Part shown: positions 32,991 to 40,882 of the stretch, piece after piece
Layout: each line of letters begins with the position of its first letter
Position numbering within the stretch: position 1 is the stretch's first letter
From: Bradyrhizobium sp. YR681
GTDB lineage: Bacteria > Pseudomonadota > Alphaproteobacteria > Rhizobiales > Xanthobacteraceae
Assembly: GCF_000282615.1 (NCBI RefSeq)
Contig: NZ_AKIY01000292.1
Span: 1-52,858 of the forward strand
Direction: 5' to 3'
DNA: 52,858 nt
Position numbers and translations under genes: made by a program
The notes under the pieces: model-generated
Database searches by the model: none
What the model was told of the DNA's origin: nothing
Seen by the model: only the letters and a program-made list of their open reading frames with translations

Positions 32991-33836
32991 ATGGCGGACA
33001 CAGAGAGCAAGCCGGACCGTTACGTCCGTCCCCCGAGCGCGGAGTCGCTTGGCGAAGCGCCGGGCAGGGGGCGCCTGACGGGACGCCGCATCCTGATCGT
33101 CGGCGGCGGCCAGCGCGTGTTCGACGCGGCCACCGATCCGATCGGCAACGGCCGCGCCATGAGCATCTTGTGCGCACGCGAGGGCGCCAGGGTCGCGGTC
33201 GCCGATCTCAACCGCACCTCTGCGCAGCAGACCGTCAAGCACATCACCGACGAAGGCGGCGAGGGCTTTGCCATCACGGCCGACGTCACGTCCGAAGCCG
33301 ACGTGCAGCGCATGATCGACGAAGCCCACCGCGCCATGGGCGGCCTCGACGGCATGGTGCTGAACATCGGCACCTTCGGCAAGACCGGCCTCGATAACGT
33401 CAGCCCGGAGGAGTGGAACAGGATCTACGACGTCAATGTCCGCGGCCCGATGCTGTGCTGCCGGGCCGGCCTGCCGAAGTTCGACAATGGCGGCGCGATC
33501 GTCTTCATCTCCTCGATCGCCGCGCTGAAAGCGGGATCGCAGATGGCGGTGTATGACTCCTCGAAAGCCGCGCTTGGCGGCCTGATGCGCAACATCGCCC
33601 ATCTCGGCGCGCGCCGCGGCATCCGCGCCAACCTCGTCTATCCCGGCCTCGTCGACACCCCCAATGGCCGCGAAGCCGGCGCCGGCCGCCCCAATCGCGG
33701 CAAGGGCCACGTCCCCTTCGGCCGCCAGGCCACGGCCTGGGAGATCGCCTACGCCGTGCTGTTCTTCCTGTCGGATGAAAGCGTCTATGTCACCGCGCAG
33801 ACGCTGGCGGTCGATAGCGGTTTGAGCGGGATGTAG
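32991..33836 (+). CDS. Short-chain dehydrogenase/reductase with insertion in the cofactor loop
   Basis: The ATG at 32991 gives 281 residues with a 30-residue N-terminal extension. The Rossmann start ILIVGGGQ continues to IGNGRAMSILCAREGARVAV, so the usual TGxxxGIG motif is interrupted by about nine residues (RVFDAATDP). The rest is classical: DVTSEADV, LDGMVLNIG in place of NNAG, FISSIAAL with the catalytic serine, YDSSKAAL with the catalytic Tyr-x3-Lys, and PGLVDTP. Members oxidise or reduce alcohols and carbonyls with NAD(P). It is the last gene of the TetR operon, 10 bp after the preceding stop, and probably acts in the same small catabolic pathway. Confidence 0.87.
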   Translation: MADTESKPDRYVRPPSAESLGEAPGRGRLTGRRILIVGGGQRVFDAATDPIGNGRAMSILCAREGARVAVADLNRTSAQQTVKHITDEGGEGFAITADVTSEADVQRMIDEAHRAMGGLDGMVLNIGTFGKTGLDNVSPEEWNRIYDVNVRGPMLCCRAGLPKFDNGGAIVFISSIAALKAGSQMAVYDSSKAALGGLMRNIAHLGARRGIRANLVYPGLVDTPNGREAGAGRPNRGKGHVPFGRQATAWEIAYAVLFFLSDESVYVTAQTLAVDSGLSGM

Positions 33837-33846
33837 GTCACCATCC

Positions 33847-33931
33847 GTAGCCCGGATGGAGCGAAAGTGTAATCCGGGTTTCGTGCCTGCGGAAGATCGC
33901 CCCGGATTGCGCTGCGCTCCATCCGGGCTAC
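33847..33931. repeat. Dispersed palindromic repeat with 17-bp perfect arms
   Basis: Arms at 33847-33863 (GTAGCCCGGATGGAGCG) and 33915-33931 are exact reverse complements. A single-arm relative of the same element lies at 42054-42083. It follows the dehydrogenase stop by 10 bp and could also serve as its terminator. Confidence 0.7.
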
Positions 33932-33953
33932 AGGCATCCACCACACCCACCGC

Positions 33954-33997
33954 CGTCATCCTTCGAGGCGCGCAAGGGCGCGCACCTCAGGATGACG
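33954..33997. repeat. Short inverted repeat adjoining the dispersed repeat
   Basis: CGTCATCCT at 33954-33962 and its exact complement at 33989-33997 flank a GCGCGCAAGGGCGCGC stem. Together with the preceding element it fills most of the gap between convergent genes, so it may help terminate both. Confidence 0.45.
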
Positions 33998-34023
33998 GCG
34001 TGCTTGCGGACACAAAAGGGGGT

Positions 34024-34533
34024 CTATCGCACCTGCGATCGCGCGCGACAGATCAGATGGTCGAGCGAGATGTTGCCGGGCCCGTAAGCCATGAGGGCCA
34101 GCGCCATCGCCGCCCAGGTGAGATGGATCGGCCAGCCGTCGGGTACGGTGAGCTCGACGATCAGGGTCATGAACAGCAACCCGAGCCCGGCGAACCTCGT
34201 GCCGAGGCCCAGCACCAGCAGGATCGGAAACATGATCTCTCCGCATCCCGACAGGAAGGCCATCACCGTCGGTACCGGGAAATGATAGGGCCCGCCGGGC
34301 AGATGCAGCATGAACTCGTCGCTGAACAGCGTCACCGCGGTGTCGTTGAGCCGGAGAAAGCCGCCCCATTTGAGAATGCCGGAACGCCAGAACGGCACCG
34401 CAAGCGCCACGCGCAGCACGAGCTGAACGATCGACGGCACGGCAATCGTCTGCACCAGATGATTGGCCCTGTCGACCAGCAGTCCGAGCGGTGGAAGGCT
34501 GCTGCTTGCGGGCATGCGCTGGTCCGTGATCAT
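34024..34533 (-). CDS. DoxX-family membrane protein of the bufferin-like operon
   Basis: The ATG at 34533 overlaps the stop of the DUF2063 gene (ATGA), giving 169 residues. Four membrane segments are visible: around IVQLVLRVALAVPF, FPVPTVMAFLSGCGEIMFPI, GLGLLFMTLIVEL and LTWAAMALALMAYG. The motif VPFWRSGILKWGGFL near segment 1 is typical of DoxX proteins. It ends the four-gene operon DUF2282-DUF692-DUF2063-DoxX. DoxX genes are frequent companions of MNIO/bufferin operons, where they may serve maturation or export or redox functions in the inner membrane; the exact role is not known to me. Confidence 0.85.
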   Translation of the reverse strand: MITDQRMPASSSLPPLGLLVDRANHLVQTIAVPSIVQLVLRVALAVPFWRSGILKWGGFLRLNDTAVTLFSDEFMLHLPGGPYHFPVPTVMAFLSGCGEIMFPILLVLGLGTRFAGLGLLFMTLIVELTVPDGWPIHLTWAAMALALMAYGPGNISLDHLICRARSQVR

Positions 34534-35312
34534 TCTGCATCTCCAAAAGCGATTGAGGTGAAAGCGCCGGCATCGATCAAGCCTGCGATGTTGGCGGCGA
34601 TGTCGAATTCGGCGGATGCAAAGAATGCGTTCGCCGCGGCTGCGCCGAGCGTTTGGCCGCACATCAGGTAAGCGGCGAAGACGGCGCCGCCGGGCGGAAG
34701 GTGTCGCACAGCGACGTCGAATCCGGGCCGGGTGATGAGCGCGTCCTCCGGCGCGGAAGCGTCGATGCGGGCCGCAGGTGCGCTGTCGCGGTTGGCGGCG
34801 AAGATCGTCACGGCTGAATATTGAGAGAGCACGATCTGCGCCGCTGGATGCGGCAAGAAAACGAGATGGCTGAGCTGGTCCGGTGCAATTGCGGACAGCT
34901 GCGCCGGCGACAGCGGCGGTGCATCCGCGGCATGATAGGCATCGAGCCAGGCGCGCTCGATGCGGGCGACGTCGCCGAGCCAGGGCAGGTCTCGCGCATG
35001 CTGGTAGGTCTCGACGAAATCCGGGAAGTTGCGCCCATAGTCGAACAGCAGCGGAGAGGTCGGCGGCGTGCTGCGGACATGGACGCGCGCCATGGCGCGG
35101 AAGAAATCGGTGCCGGTGATGCGCTGCACCGCCGGATAGATCGCGGCCAGCGCGTCGACCAGGCTGACCGTGACGTTGTTGCGATAGACGTCATAGCGCC
35201 GGCCCGCTGGCTTGCCGTTCAGGCCGGCCACGGCTGAGGGCACCTCGCGCGCAGGATCGAGCAGCCCCGGCGCAAAGGCTGCCGCAAAGCCAGGGTCAGC
35301 TTCAGGCTGCAC
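34530..35312 (-). CDS. bufC: DUF2063 (BufC/HvfC-like) partner protein
   Basis: I chose the GTG at 35312, which has GGAGG 6 nt upstream and overlaps the DUF692 stop by 11 bp, giving 260 residues; the longer frame to 35381 would overlap by 80 bp. The N-terminal part (FAAAFAPGLLDP, then RRYDVYRNNVTVSLVDALAAIYPAVQRI) is the DUF2063 signature, with GTDFFRAMARVHV and a conserved YGRNFPDFV. In MNIO systems this protein forms a complex with the DUF692 oxidase and helps it bind the precursor. Gene order and overlaps match that pattern. The symbol is by analogy with bufferin operons and is not proven here. Confidence 0.85.
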   Translation of the reverse strand: MQPEADPGFAAAFAPGLLDPAREVPSAVAGLNGKPAGRRYDVYRNNVTVSLVDALAAIYPAVQRITGTDFFRAMARVHVRSTPPTSPLLFDYGRNFPDFVETYQHARDLPWLGDVARIERAWLDAYHAADAPPLSPAQLSAIAPDQLSHLVFLPHPAAQIVLSQYSAVTIFAANRDSAPAARIDASAPEDALITRPGFDVAVRHLPPGGAVFAAYLMCGQTLGAAAANAFFASAEFDIAANIAGLIDAGAFTSIAFGDAE

Positions 35313-36210
35313 GGCGATCCTCCGCGCTTGCAGCGGGCTTGCAACGATCGAGGATGTTTTGCGCGGCAGCCGCCTCCTCACGCAGGACCGGCCAGTCCGG
35401 GATGTTGCTGTCCCATTCGATCAGCGTCGGCACGGGGCCGCGGCGCGTCACGATGATTTCGAACAGTTTCCACACGGCATCGGCGACCGGGCCATCATGG
35501 CTGTCGATCAGGAGAAGATTGCCGTCATCGTCGGTCTGCTCGGCGTGGCCGGCAAGGTGAATCTCTCCGACATGACCAAGCGGAAAATCGGCGAGATAGT
35601 CGAGCGCGGAGAAGCCGTGATTGGTCGCGGACACGAACACGTTGTTGATGTCCAGCAGCAGGCCGCAGCCGGTGCGCGCCACGACCGCGCGAATGAAATC
35701 GGTCTCGCTCATCGCGGATTCGCGGAAGGTCACATAGGTCGACGGATTCTCCAGCAGCAGCGGCCGGCGGATCGCCTCCTGCACCTGCTCGATGTGATCG
35801 CAGACGCAGGCCAGTGTGGCCTCGGTATAGGGCAGCGGCAGCAGGTCGTTGAAGAAGCTGGTTTCATGCGTCGACCAGGCCAGATGCTCGGAGACGAGTG
35901 CGGGCTGATAACGTGCGACGAGGCTGCGGAAACGCGCCAGATGCGCCTTGTCGAGCGGCTGCGGTCCGCCGATCGACATGCAGACGCCGTGCAGGGACAG
36001 CGGGTGGTCGCGGCGGATCGTCTCCAGCGCGCGATGCGGCGGGCCGCCCGCACCCATGTAGTTCTCGGCGTGCACCTCGAAGAAGCCGGCTTGCGGGCCG
36101 GCCTCCAGCATCGCAGCGAGATGTTCAGGCTTGAAGCTGGTCCCGGCAACGCCGCCGATCGGAAGCGAAAAGCGGAGCGGCACGGTGGCCGGCTTGATGG
36201 CCTTGATCAT
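35302..36210 (-). CDS. bufB: DUF692 multinuclear non-heme iron oxidase (MNIO, BufB-like)
   Basis: This 302-residue TIM-barrel enzyme shows the DUF692 hallmarks: GFFEVHAENYMGAGG near residues 42-56, LSLHGVCMSIGG near 71-81, VSEHLAWSTH near 106-115, LLLENPSTYVTF, LLDINNVFVSATNHG, EIHLAGH, DSHDGPV and LIEWDSNIP. The His, Glu, Asp and Asn residues in these motifs supply the iron ligands in MbnB and relatives. MNIOs use O2 to rearrange cysteines of RiPP precursors (oxazolone/thioamide in methanobactin, thiooxazole in bufferin-type peptides). The adjoining gene encodes a four-cysteine precursor and the next overlaps its stop, so this is very likely the modifying enzyme of a bufferin-like system. 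Confidence 0.92.
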   Translation of the reverse strand: MIKAIKPATVPLRFSLPIGGVAGTSFKPEHLAAMLEAGPQAGFFEVHAENYMGAGGPPHRALETIRRDHPLSLHGVCMSIGGPQPLDKAHLARFRSLVARYQPALVSEHLAWSTHETSFFNDLLPLPYTEATLACVCDHIEQVQEAIRRPLLLENPSTYVTFRESAMSETDFIRAVVARTGCGLLLDINNVFVSATNHGFSALDYLADFPLGHVGEIHLAGHAEQTDDDGNLLLIDSHDGPVADAVWKLFEIIVTRRGPVPTLIEWDSNIPDWPVLREEAAAAQNILDRCKPAASAEDRRAA

Positions 36211-36259
36211 GATGCTTCTCCGCTTTGTCCTGTTGGCGAGGCGCGTCGGCTGGCCGGCG

Positions 36260-36565
36260 TCAGACCGGCTTCAGAGAACCCTTCTTGCCGCCGGGCAGGT
36301 CGATGCTGGTGCACGTGCCGCCCTGGACGAATTTCCAGGCATTGCCCTGGAAGTCGACGGTCGAGGTGCCCTGGCAGGTCGTGCCCGGGCCCGCGGCGCA
36401 ATCGTTCTGGCCTTTCAGTGCGACGCCAAAACACTTCTCCTTCTTGGCGGCGACGGCGGCCTCGGCCTCGGCCTTGGTCAGCGGGGCGGCGGCGGCGAGG
36501 GTCGCGAGCGCGGTCGAGATGGCGCCGGCGAGAGCGAGCGTGGTGATGGCGTGTTTGGCAGACAT
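36260..36565 (-). CDS. bufA: DUF2282 precursor peptide, bufferin-like (BufA)
   Basis: AGGAG lies 7 nt before the ATG at 36565; the product has 101 residues. A signal peptide (MSAKHAITTLALAGAISTAL, probably cut near residue 27, AAA) precedes the core, which holds exactly four cysteines: KEKCFGVALKG (Cys45), QNDCAAG (Cys56), TTCQGTS (Cys64) and GGTCTSI (Cys85). This is the DUF2282 pattern. In characterised bufferins such cysteines are the target of the DUF692 oxidase and the mature exported peptide binds copper; I infer the same here. It is first in the operon, 49 bp before the oxidase gene, with an ECF-like promoter upstream. Confidence 0.88.
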   Translation of the reverse strand: MSAKHAITTLALAGAISTALATLAAAAPLTKAEAEAAVAAKKEKCFGVALKGQNDCAAGPGTTCQGTSTVDFQGNAWKFVQGGTCTSIDLPGGKKGSLKPV

Positions 36566-36621
36566 CGGTGTTCTCCTGTTCAAGATTGCATCGCTTGGCA
36601 AAGCGAAGGCGCATTGTCCCG

Positions 36622-36647
36622 TTCGCCTCGTTCGTTGCCCGCGTTAC
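36622..36647 (-). promoter_or_regulatory. Candidate ECF-sigma promoter for the bufferin-like operon
   Basis: On the minus strand GTAACG (36647-36642) is followed by exactly 16 nt and CGAA (36625-36622), which would start transcription roughly 50 nt before the bufA ATG. As I recall it, the sigma-F promoter described for the homologous Caulobacter genes is GTAACC-N16-CGAA, so five of six -35 bases, the spacing and the -10 agree. No sigma factor gene lies in this window. The rest of the 306-bp gap up to 36871 shows no gene. Confidence 0.5.
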
Positions 36648-36871
36648 CAATCGGGCGGCTCACGAGTTCGTGAGGCGGTCGAATGAGGCGCACGCGCGGT
36701 ACGCTTGGGGCCAGGATTAGCGCCAGGCGGTCGCTCAAATCCAATGCCTTGGCGCTATCGAGACGTTAGCCGGAGGGCATTGGATGCAGCCGCCGGCATC
36801 TGCGAGCGGTAACGAACGGGCGCACGCGACGTAGAGCTATCAGGCGAGCCAGCCACAGGGCGGAATTGGCG

Positions 36872-38956
36872 ATGAAGGTCTTCCCCGAGCAGCTTCACGC
36901 GATCGCAAGGCTGACGGTCAGCATCCGCCTCGCAATATCCACGCTGGTCCTGGCAGCGATCCTGCTGACGGCGTCGCTCTCCAGCCTGCTGTGGTGGCGC
37001 ACGGCGGAGGCGACGAGCCGGCAGCTCGCTTCCACCATCAACGAGCAGATCGTGGCGGCGGTGCGCAAGGAGGTCGCGGCCATCGTCGACGAGGCACGCG
37101 CCGCGCACACCGCGATCCGCACCCTGTTCCTCCAGAACGTGCTCGACACCCGCGAGGCCGACAAGCGCGAGTTCGTGTTTCTCTCGCAATTGCAGTCGCA
37201 GGCGACGATCTCCTGGGTCGCCTTTGGCTGGCCCGACGGGTCGTTCTTCGCCGCGCACAAGCTCGGCGACCGCCGGCTGGAGATGATGGAGATCTCGCTG
37301 ACCGATCATCCCGGACAGCGTCGCGTCGATGAATATGACGTGGTGCCCGGCGATATCGAATTCGCCAATCGCCGCTTCGAGCCGACCGATTTCCGCGTCG
37401 CCGGTCAGGCCTGGTTCAAGGCCGGGCTCACCGCCGAAGAGCCGCAATGGTTCAGGGTGATGGACCATCCGACCGGCGAGCGGCCGTCGATTGCCTTTGC
37501 CGGCCCGATCGACGTCTATCAGGAGCGGCAGGGCGTTCTTGCCGTCGTGATCGAACATACAAGGCTTGCGCGCTTCCTGTCGCAGCTCGAGGTCGGGCGT
37601 ACGGGAACGGCGTTCATCGTCGATGGTAGCGGCGAGCTCGTCGCAGCGCCCGACAAGGATGCCGACGAGCTGCATCCGGCCCGCGGCGACACCAGGCTGC
37701 TTCCGCTCGCGCGCGTCGCGCTCGACGCGGCGGGCGAGGCCGGCCGCAAGGAGGCCTGGCGGAGCCGGCTCATTTCAGGCGGCGCGGCTTACGAGTTCGC
37801 GCTGACACCTTTGCCGTTTCCCGGCTGGTCGCTCGCGACCGTGATCCCTGAAGCCGAATTTCTCGGGCCCGTCGAGACGACGCTGCGGCGGCTGATCGTC
37901 GGCCTTGCCATCGGTTCCGTGCTGGCGGCATTGGCCTCGGCCATGCTGGCGCGCTCCGTCATTGCCGCGCCGCTGTCGCGCGTCGTTGGCGAGCTTCGCC
38001 ATGTCGAGGCGTTTGCGCTGGAACAGGTCCGCCGCCATCCGTCGCGGCTCAAGGAGATTGCCAGCCTGTCGGGTGCCATCGCCGAGATGGCGTCCGGTCT
38101 GTCCGCGTTCCGCAAATTCATCCCGGCCGATCTCGTCCGCGCGCTGTTGCGCCAGGGCGTCGAGGCGCGGCCCGGCGGTAGCATTCAGGAGCTCAGCGTG
38201 ATGTTCATCGACATCGCCGGCTTCACCGGACTGTCGGAGCGGCTCGGCGACCGTGTCGTGCCGCTGCTGTCACGCTATCTCGACCTCTCGTCGGAGATCA
38301 TCGTTGCCAATGGCGGGACCATCGACAAGTTCATCGGCGACGCCGTCATGGCGTTCTGGGGTGCGCCGCAGCCGCAAGAGGATCACGCGGCGCGGTGCTG
38401 CCGCGCGGCGCTGGCCTGCCGCAGGGCGATCGAACAATCCGGCTTGGCAGACGATATCGGCCAGCCGCTCCAGATCCGCATCGGCATCAACTCCGGCCGC
38501 ATGCTGGTCGGCAATATCGGCTCGGAGCTGCGGCTGAACTATACAGTGATCGGGGATGCCGTGAACGTCGCGAGCCGGCTCGAAGGCGCCAACAAATCCT
38601 ATGGAACGCATATCCTGATCGGCGAGACGACCGAACGTCTCGCGCGTGGCGCCGTCGTCACCCGTGAGGTCGACAGCATCGCGGTCTACGGGCGGGAAGA
38701 GGGGCTCGCCGTCCACGAACTCATCGGGATCTTGGATGACGGCGCGATGGCGGCGGGTTGGATCGCGGATTACGAGCGCGGTCTCGCCAACTACCGCGCG
38801 CGGCGGTTTGCCGCCGCGCTCGCCGATTTCGAGGCCGTCCTGAGCGTGCGAAGCCACGATCGTCCGGCCGAACTGATGCGCGACCGCTGCCGGAAGCTTG
38901 TTGACGCCGCGCCCGATGCGGCGTGGCGCCCGATCGCCGCGTTGACGGCAAAATAG
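36872..38956 (+). CDS. Membrane-bound class III adenylate cyclase with periplasmic Cache-like sensor
   Basis: The ATG at 36872 gives 694 residues. One membrane segment near the N-terminus (LAISTLVLAAILLTASL) and a second near residue 345 (LIVGLAIGSVLAALASAML) bracket a large extracytoplasmic domain with a Cache-like pattern (SWVAFGWPDGSFFAAH, VGRTGTAFIVDGSGELVA). A HAMP-like linker leads to the cyclase domain (about 430-600) with the metal aspartates in MFIDIAGFTGLSE and DKFIGDAVMAFWGAP and the conserved LNYTVIGDAVNVASRLEG. It should convert ATP to cAMP in response to a periplasmic ligand. The C-terminal 60 residues form a TPR-like helix pair (GLANYRARRFAAALADFEAV). Confidence 0.9.
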   Translation: MKVFPEQLHAIARLTVSIRLAISTLVLAAILLTASLSSLLWWRTAEATSRQLASTINEQIVAAVRKEVAAIVDEARAAHTAIRTLFLQNVLDTREADKREFVFLSQLQSQATISWVAFGWPDGSFFAAHKLGDRRLEMMEISLTDHPGQRRVDEYDVVPGDIEFANRRFEPTDFRVAGQAWFKAGLTAEEPQWFRVMDHPTGERPSIAFAGPIDVYQERQGVLAVVIEHTRLARFLSQLEVGRTGTAFIVDGSGELVAAPDKDADELHPARGDTRLLPLARVALDAAGEAGRKEAWRSRLISGGAAYEFALTPLPFPGWSLATVIPEAEFLGPVETTLRRLIVGLAIGSVLAALASAMLARSVIAAPLSRVVGELRHVEAFALEQVRRHPSRLKEIASLSGAIAEMASGLSAFRKFIPADLVRALLRQGVEARPGGSIQELSVMFIDIAGFTGLSERLGDRVVPLLSRYLDLSSEIIVANGGTIDKFIGDAVMAFWGAPQPQEDHAARCCRAALACRRAIEQSGLADDIGQPLQIRIGINSGRMLVGNIGSELRLNYTVIGDAVNVASRLEGANKSYGTHILIGETTERLARGAVVTREVDSIAVYGREEGLAVHELIGILDDGAMAAGWIADYERGLANYRARRFAAALADFEAVLSVRSHDRPAELMRDRCRKLVDAAPDAAWRPIAALTAK

Positions 38957-39079
38957 CCCCGAGGTGAGCACCGAGTGGTCCGCATGAGTCTGCCATTGCA
39001 GGCGCATTGCGCCGGTCCTGTTTTGCCCGGTCCCATCCGAGATTCAGATTGCAACCAGTAGCCGTTCCGCATAATAAAA

Positions 39080-39095
39080 TTGGACAAATGACCAA
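39080..39095. promoter_or_regulatory. Imperfect dyad upstream of the shikimate-dehydrogenase-like operon
   Basis: TTGGACAAATGACCAA (TTGG-CA-TG-CCAA symmetry with two mismatched pairs) sits 50 bp before the dehydrogenase start in an AT-rich patch unlike its surroundings. It has the look of a GntR-family operator, but no regulator gene is adjacent. Confidence 0.3.
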
Positions 39096-39145
39096 ATAAC
39101 ATGGTCGCGCGCCGAAGGGGCGCGGTTCGGGACGGGAAGCGCAGC

Positions 39146-39985
39146 ATGTCGCAGGACGGATTCGGACTGGCGGGCGTGATCGGCATGCCGGTCGCCCATT
39201 CGCGCTCGCCGGTCATCCACAATTACTGGCTGAAGGCGCACGGCATCCGCGGCTCCTATGTGCCGCTGGCGGTGAAGCCGGAGCGGCTGGAGGATGCGCT
39301 CGACGGGCTGATCGCGCTCGGCTTCCGCGGCTGCAACGTCACCATGCCGCACAAGCAGACGGCGATGCCGCTGCTCGACCACGTCAACGAGACCGCGAGG
39401 CGCATCGGCGCCGTCAACACCATCGTGGTCGAAGCGGACGGCACGCTCTCCGGCTTCAACAATGACGGCAACGGCTTTGTGCAGAGCCTGCGCGATGCCA
39501 GGGCCGACTGGCGCGGCGATGCGGGGCCGATCCTGCTGCTCGGCGCAGGCGGCGCCTCACGCGCGGTCGTCGTGGCGCTGCTCGAAAATGGCGCGCGCGA
39601 GATCCGCATCGCCAATCGCACGGCGGAGAAAGCGCAGGCGATCGCGAAGGAATTCGGTTCCGCCATCAGCACCGTTGCGTGGGACGATCGCGGCGCCGCG
39701 CTCAGCGATGTCGCCCTGCTCGTCAACTGCACCGATCGCGGCATGGTCGGCAAGGACGCGCTGGAGATCGATCTGTCGCAGCTGAAGCCCACGACGCTCA
39801 CCGCCGACCTGATCTACACGCCGCTGGAAACGCCGTTCCTGGCCGAGGCCCGCGCGCGCGGTTGCGTCACCGTGAACGGACTCGGCCTGCTGCTCAACCA
39901 GGCCCGGCTCGCCTTCAAGGCCTGGTTCGGTGTCATGCCCGACGTGACGCCCGAACTGATCAAGGCCATTGAGGCAACGTTCTGA
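39146..39985 (+). CDS. Shikimate/quinate dehydrogenase-family enzyme (AroE-like)
   Basis: The ATG at 39146 follows GGGAAG (7 nt) and gives 279 residues. AroE signatures: VIGMPVAHSRSPVIHN (shikimate-binding SxS serines), GCNVTMPHKQ with the catalytic lysine, IGAVNTIV, GFNNDGNGF with the catalytic aspartate, the NADP-loop LLLGAGGASRAVV and IRIANRTAEKAQ, and GLGLLLNQARLAF with the conserved glutamine. Because it is followed by an amidohydrolase and an ABC binding protein rather than aro genes, this is probably a second, catabolic copy acting on quinate, shikimate or a similar polyol acid. The GFNND motif replaces the usual G-(F/Y)-NTD. Confidence 0.88.
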   Translation: MSQDGFGLAGVIGMPVAHSRSPVIHNYWLKAHGIRGSYVPLAVKPERLEDALDGLIALGFRGCNVTMPHKQTAMPLLDHVNETARRIGAVNTIVVEADGTLSGFNNDGNGFVQSLRDARADWRGDAGPILLLGAGGASRAVVVALLENGAREIRIANRTAEKAQAIAKEFGSAISTVAWDDRGAALSDVALLVNCTDRGMVGKDALEIDLSQLKPTTLTADLIYTPLETPFLAEARARGCVTVNGLGLLLNQARLAFKAWFGVMPDVTPELIKAIEATF

Positions 39986-40010
39986 TACGAACACCGGGGA
40001 GCTTTGCGCC

Positions 40011-40859
40011 ATGACACTACCGGCGTCCCCCAGGATCGACTGCCACATCCACGCCATCGATCCCGTCCGCTTTCCCTACGCTGCCGACACCCCGTACCGG
40101 CCGAGCGGGCAGGAGATTGCGCCCGCAGCCCAGCTGATCCGGGTGTTCGACGCCTTTGATGTCCGCCACGCGCTCGTCGTCGCCACCAACACCGGCTATG
40201 GCAGCGACAGCCGCATCCTGCTCGACACCTTGAGGCAGGGCGGCGGCCGTTTCAGGGGCGTTGCCGTCGTCGAGAACGACGTCGAGATCGAAGAGCTCGA
40301 ACGGTTGAAGGCGGCCGGCGTGATCGGCGTCGCCTTCAACGTGCCGTTCCACGGCGCCGACTATTATCTTAAGGCCGCGCCACTGCTGGAGAAGCTGACC
40401 AGCCTCGACCTGTTCCTCCAGATTCAGGTCGAGCAGGACCAGTTGCTCGATCTGCTGCCACTGATCGAAAAATCGGACGTAGCTCTGGTGTTCGACCATT
40501 GCGGCCGTCCCTCGGTCGCGCAAGGATTGCAGGGCAAGGCCTTCCAGGCGCTGCTGGCCGTCGGCCGCGAACGCGACGCGCACGTCAAGCTGTCCGGTTA
40601 TTACAAGTTCTCGCAGCAGCCGCATCCCTACAACGACACTTGGCCGTTCATCGCCGCGCTGGTCGAGGCCTTCACGCTCGACCGCTGCGTCTGGGGCTCG
40701 GACTATCCGTTCCTGCGCGCGCCGGAGCGGCTGGATTACGGCCCGTTGCTCGCGGTGCTGACAAAGCTGTTTCCGGATCCTGGCGATCAGCATCGCCTGT
40801 TATGGCGAACGCCGGCGAGGCTGCTCGGCTTCGACGAGGCGGCGGACACAACAAGATAA
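40011..40859 (+). CDS. Amidohydrolase-family protein (2-pyrone-4,6-dicarboxylate hydrolase-like)
   Basis: The ATG at 40011 has GGGGAG upstream and gives 282 residues. The N-terminal metal motif PRIDCHIHAIDP, the central VFDHCGRPS, VKLSGYYKFS and the C-terminal VWGSDYPFLRAP are those of the amidohydrolase 2 (TIM-barrel) group that includes LigI. Such enzymes hydrolyse lactones or decarboxylate aromatic-type acids with or without a metal. It lies 25 bp after the shikimate-dehydrogenase-like gene and 23 bp before an ABC binding protein, so the three probably form one uptake and breakdown unit for a cyclic hydroxy acid; exact substrate unknown. Confidence 0.83.
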   Translation: MTLPASPRIDCHIHAIDPVRFPYAADTPYRPSGQEIAPAAQLIRVFDAFDVRHALVVATNTGYGSDSRILLDTLRQGGGRFRGVAVVENDVEIEELERLKAAGVIGVAFNVPFHGADYYLKAAPLLEKLTSLDLFLQIQVEQDQLLDLLPLIEKSDVALVFDHCGRPSVAQGLQGKAFQALLAVGRERDAHVKLSGYYKFSQQPHPYNDTWPFIAALVEAFTLDRCVWGSDYPFLRAPERLDYGPLLAVLTKLFPDPGDQHRLLWRTPARLLGFDEAADTTR

Positions 40860-40882
40860 CACAAAACGGGAGGGAGAACGTC

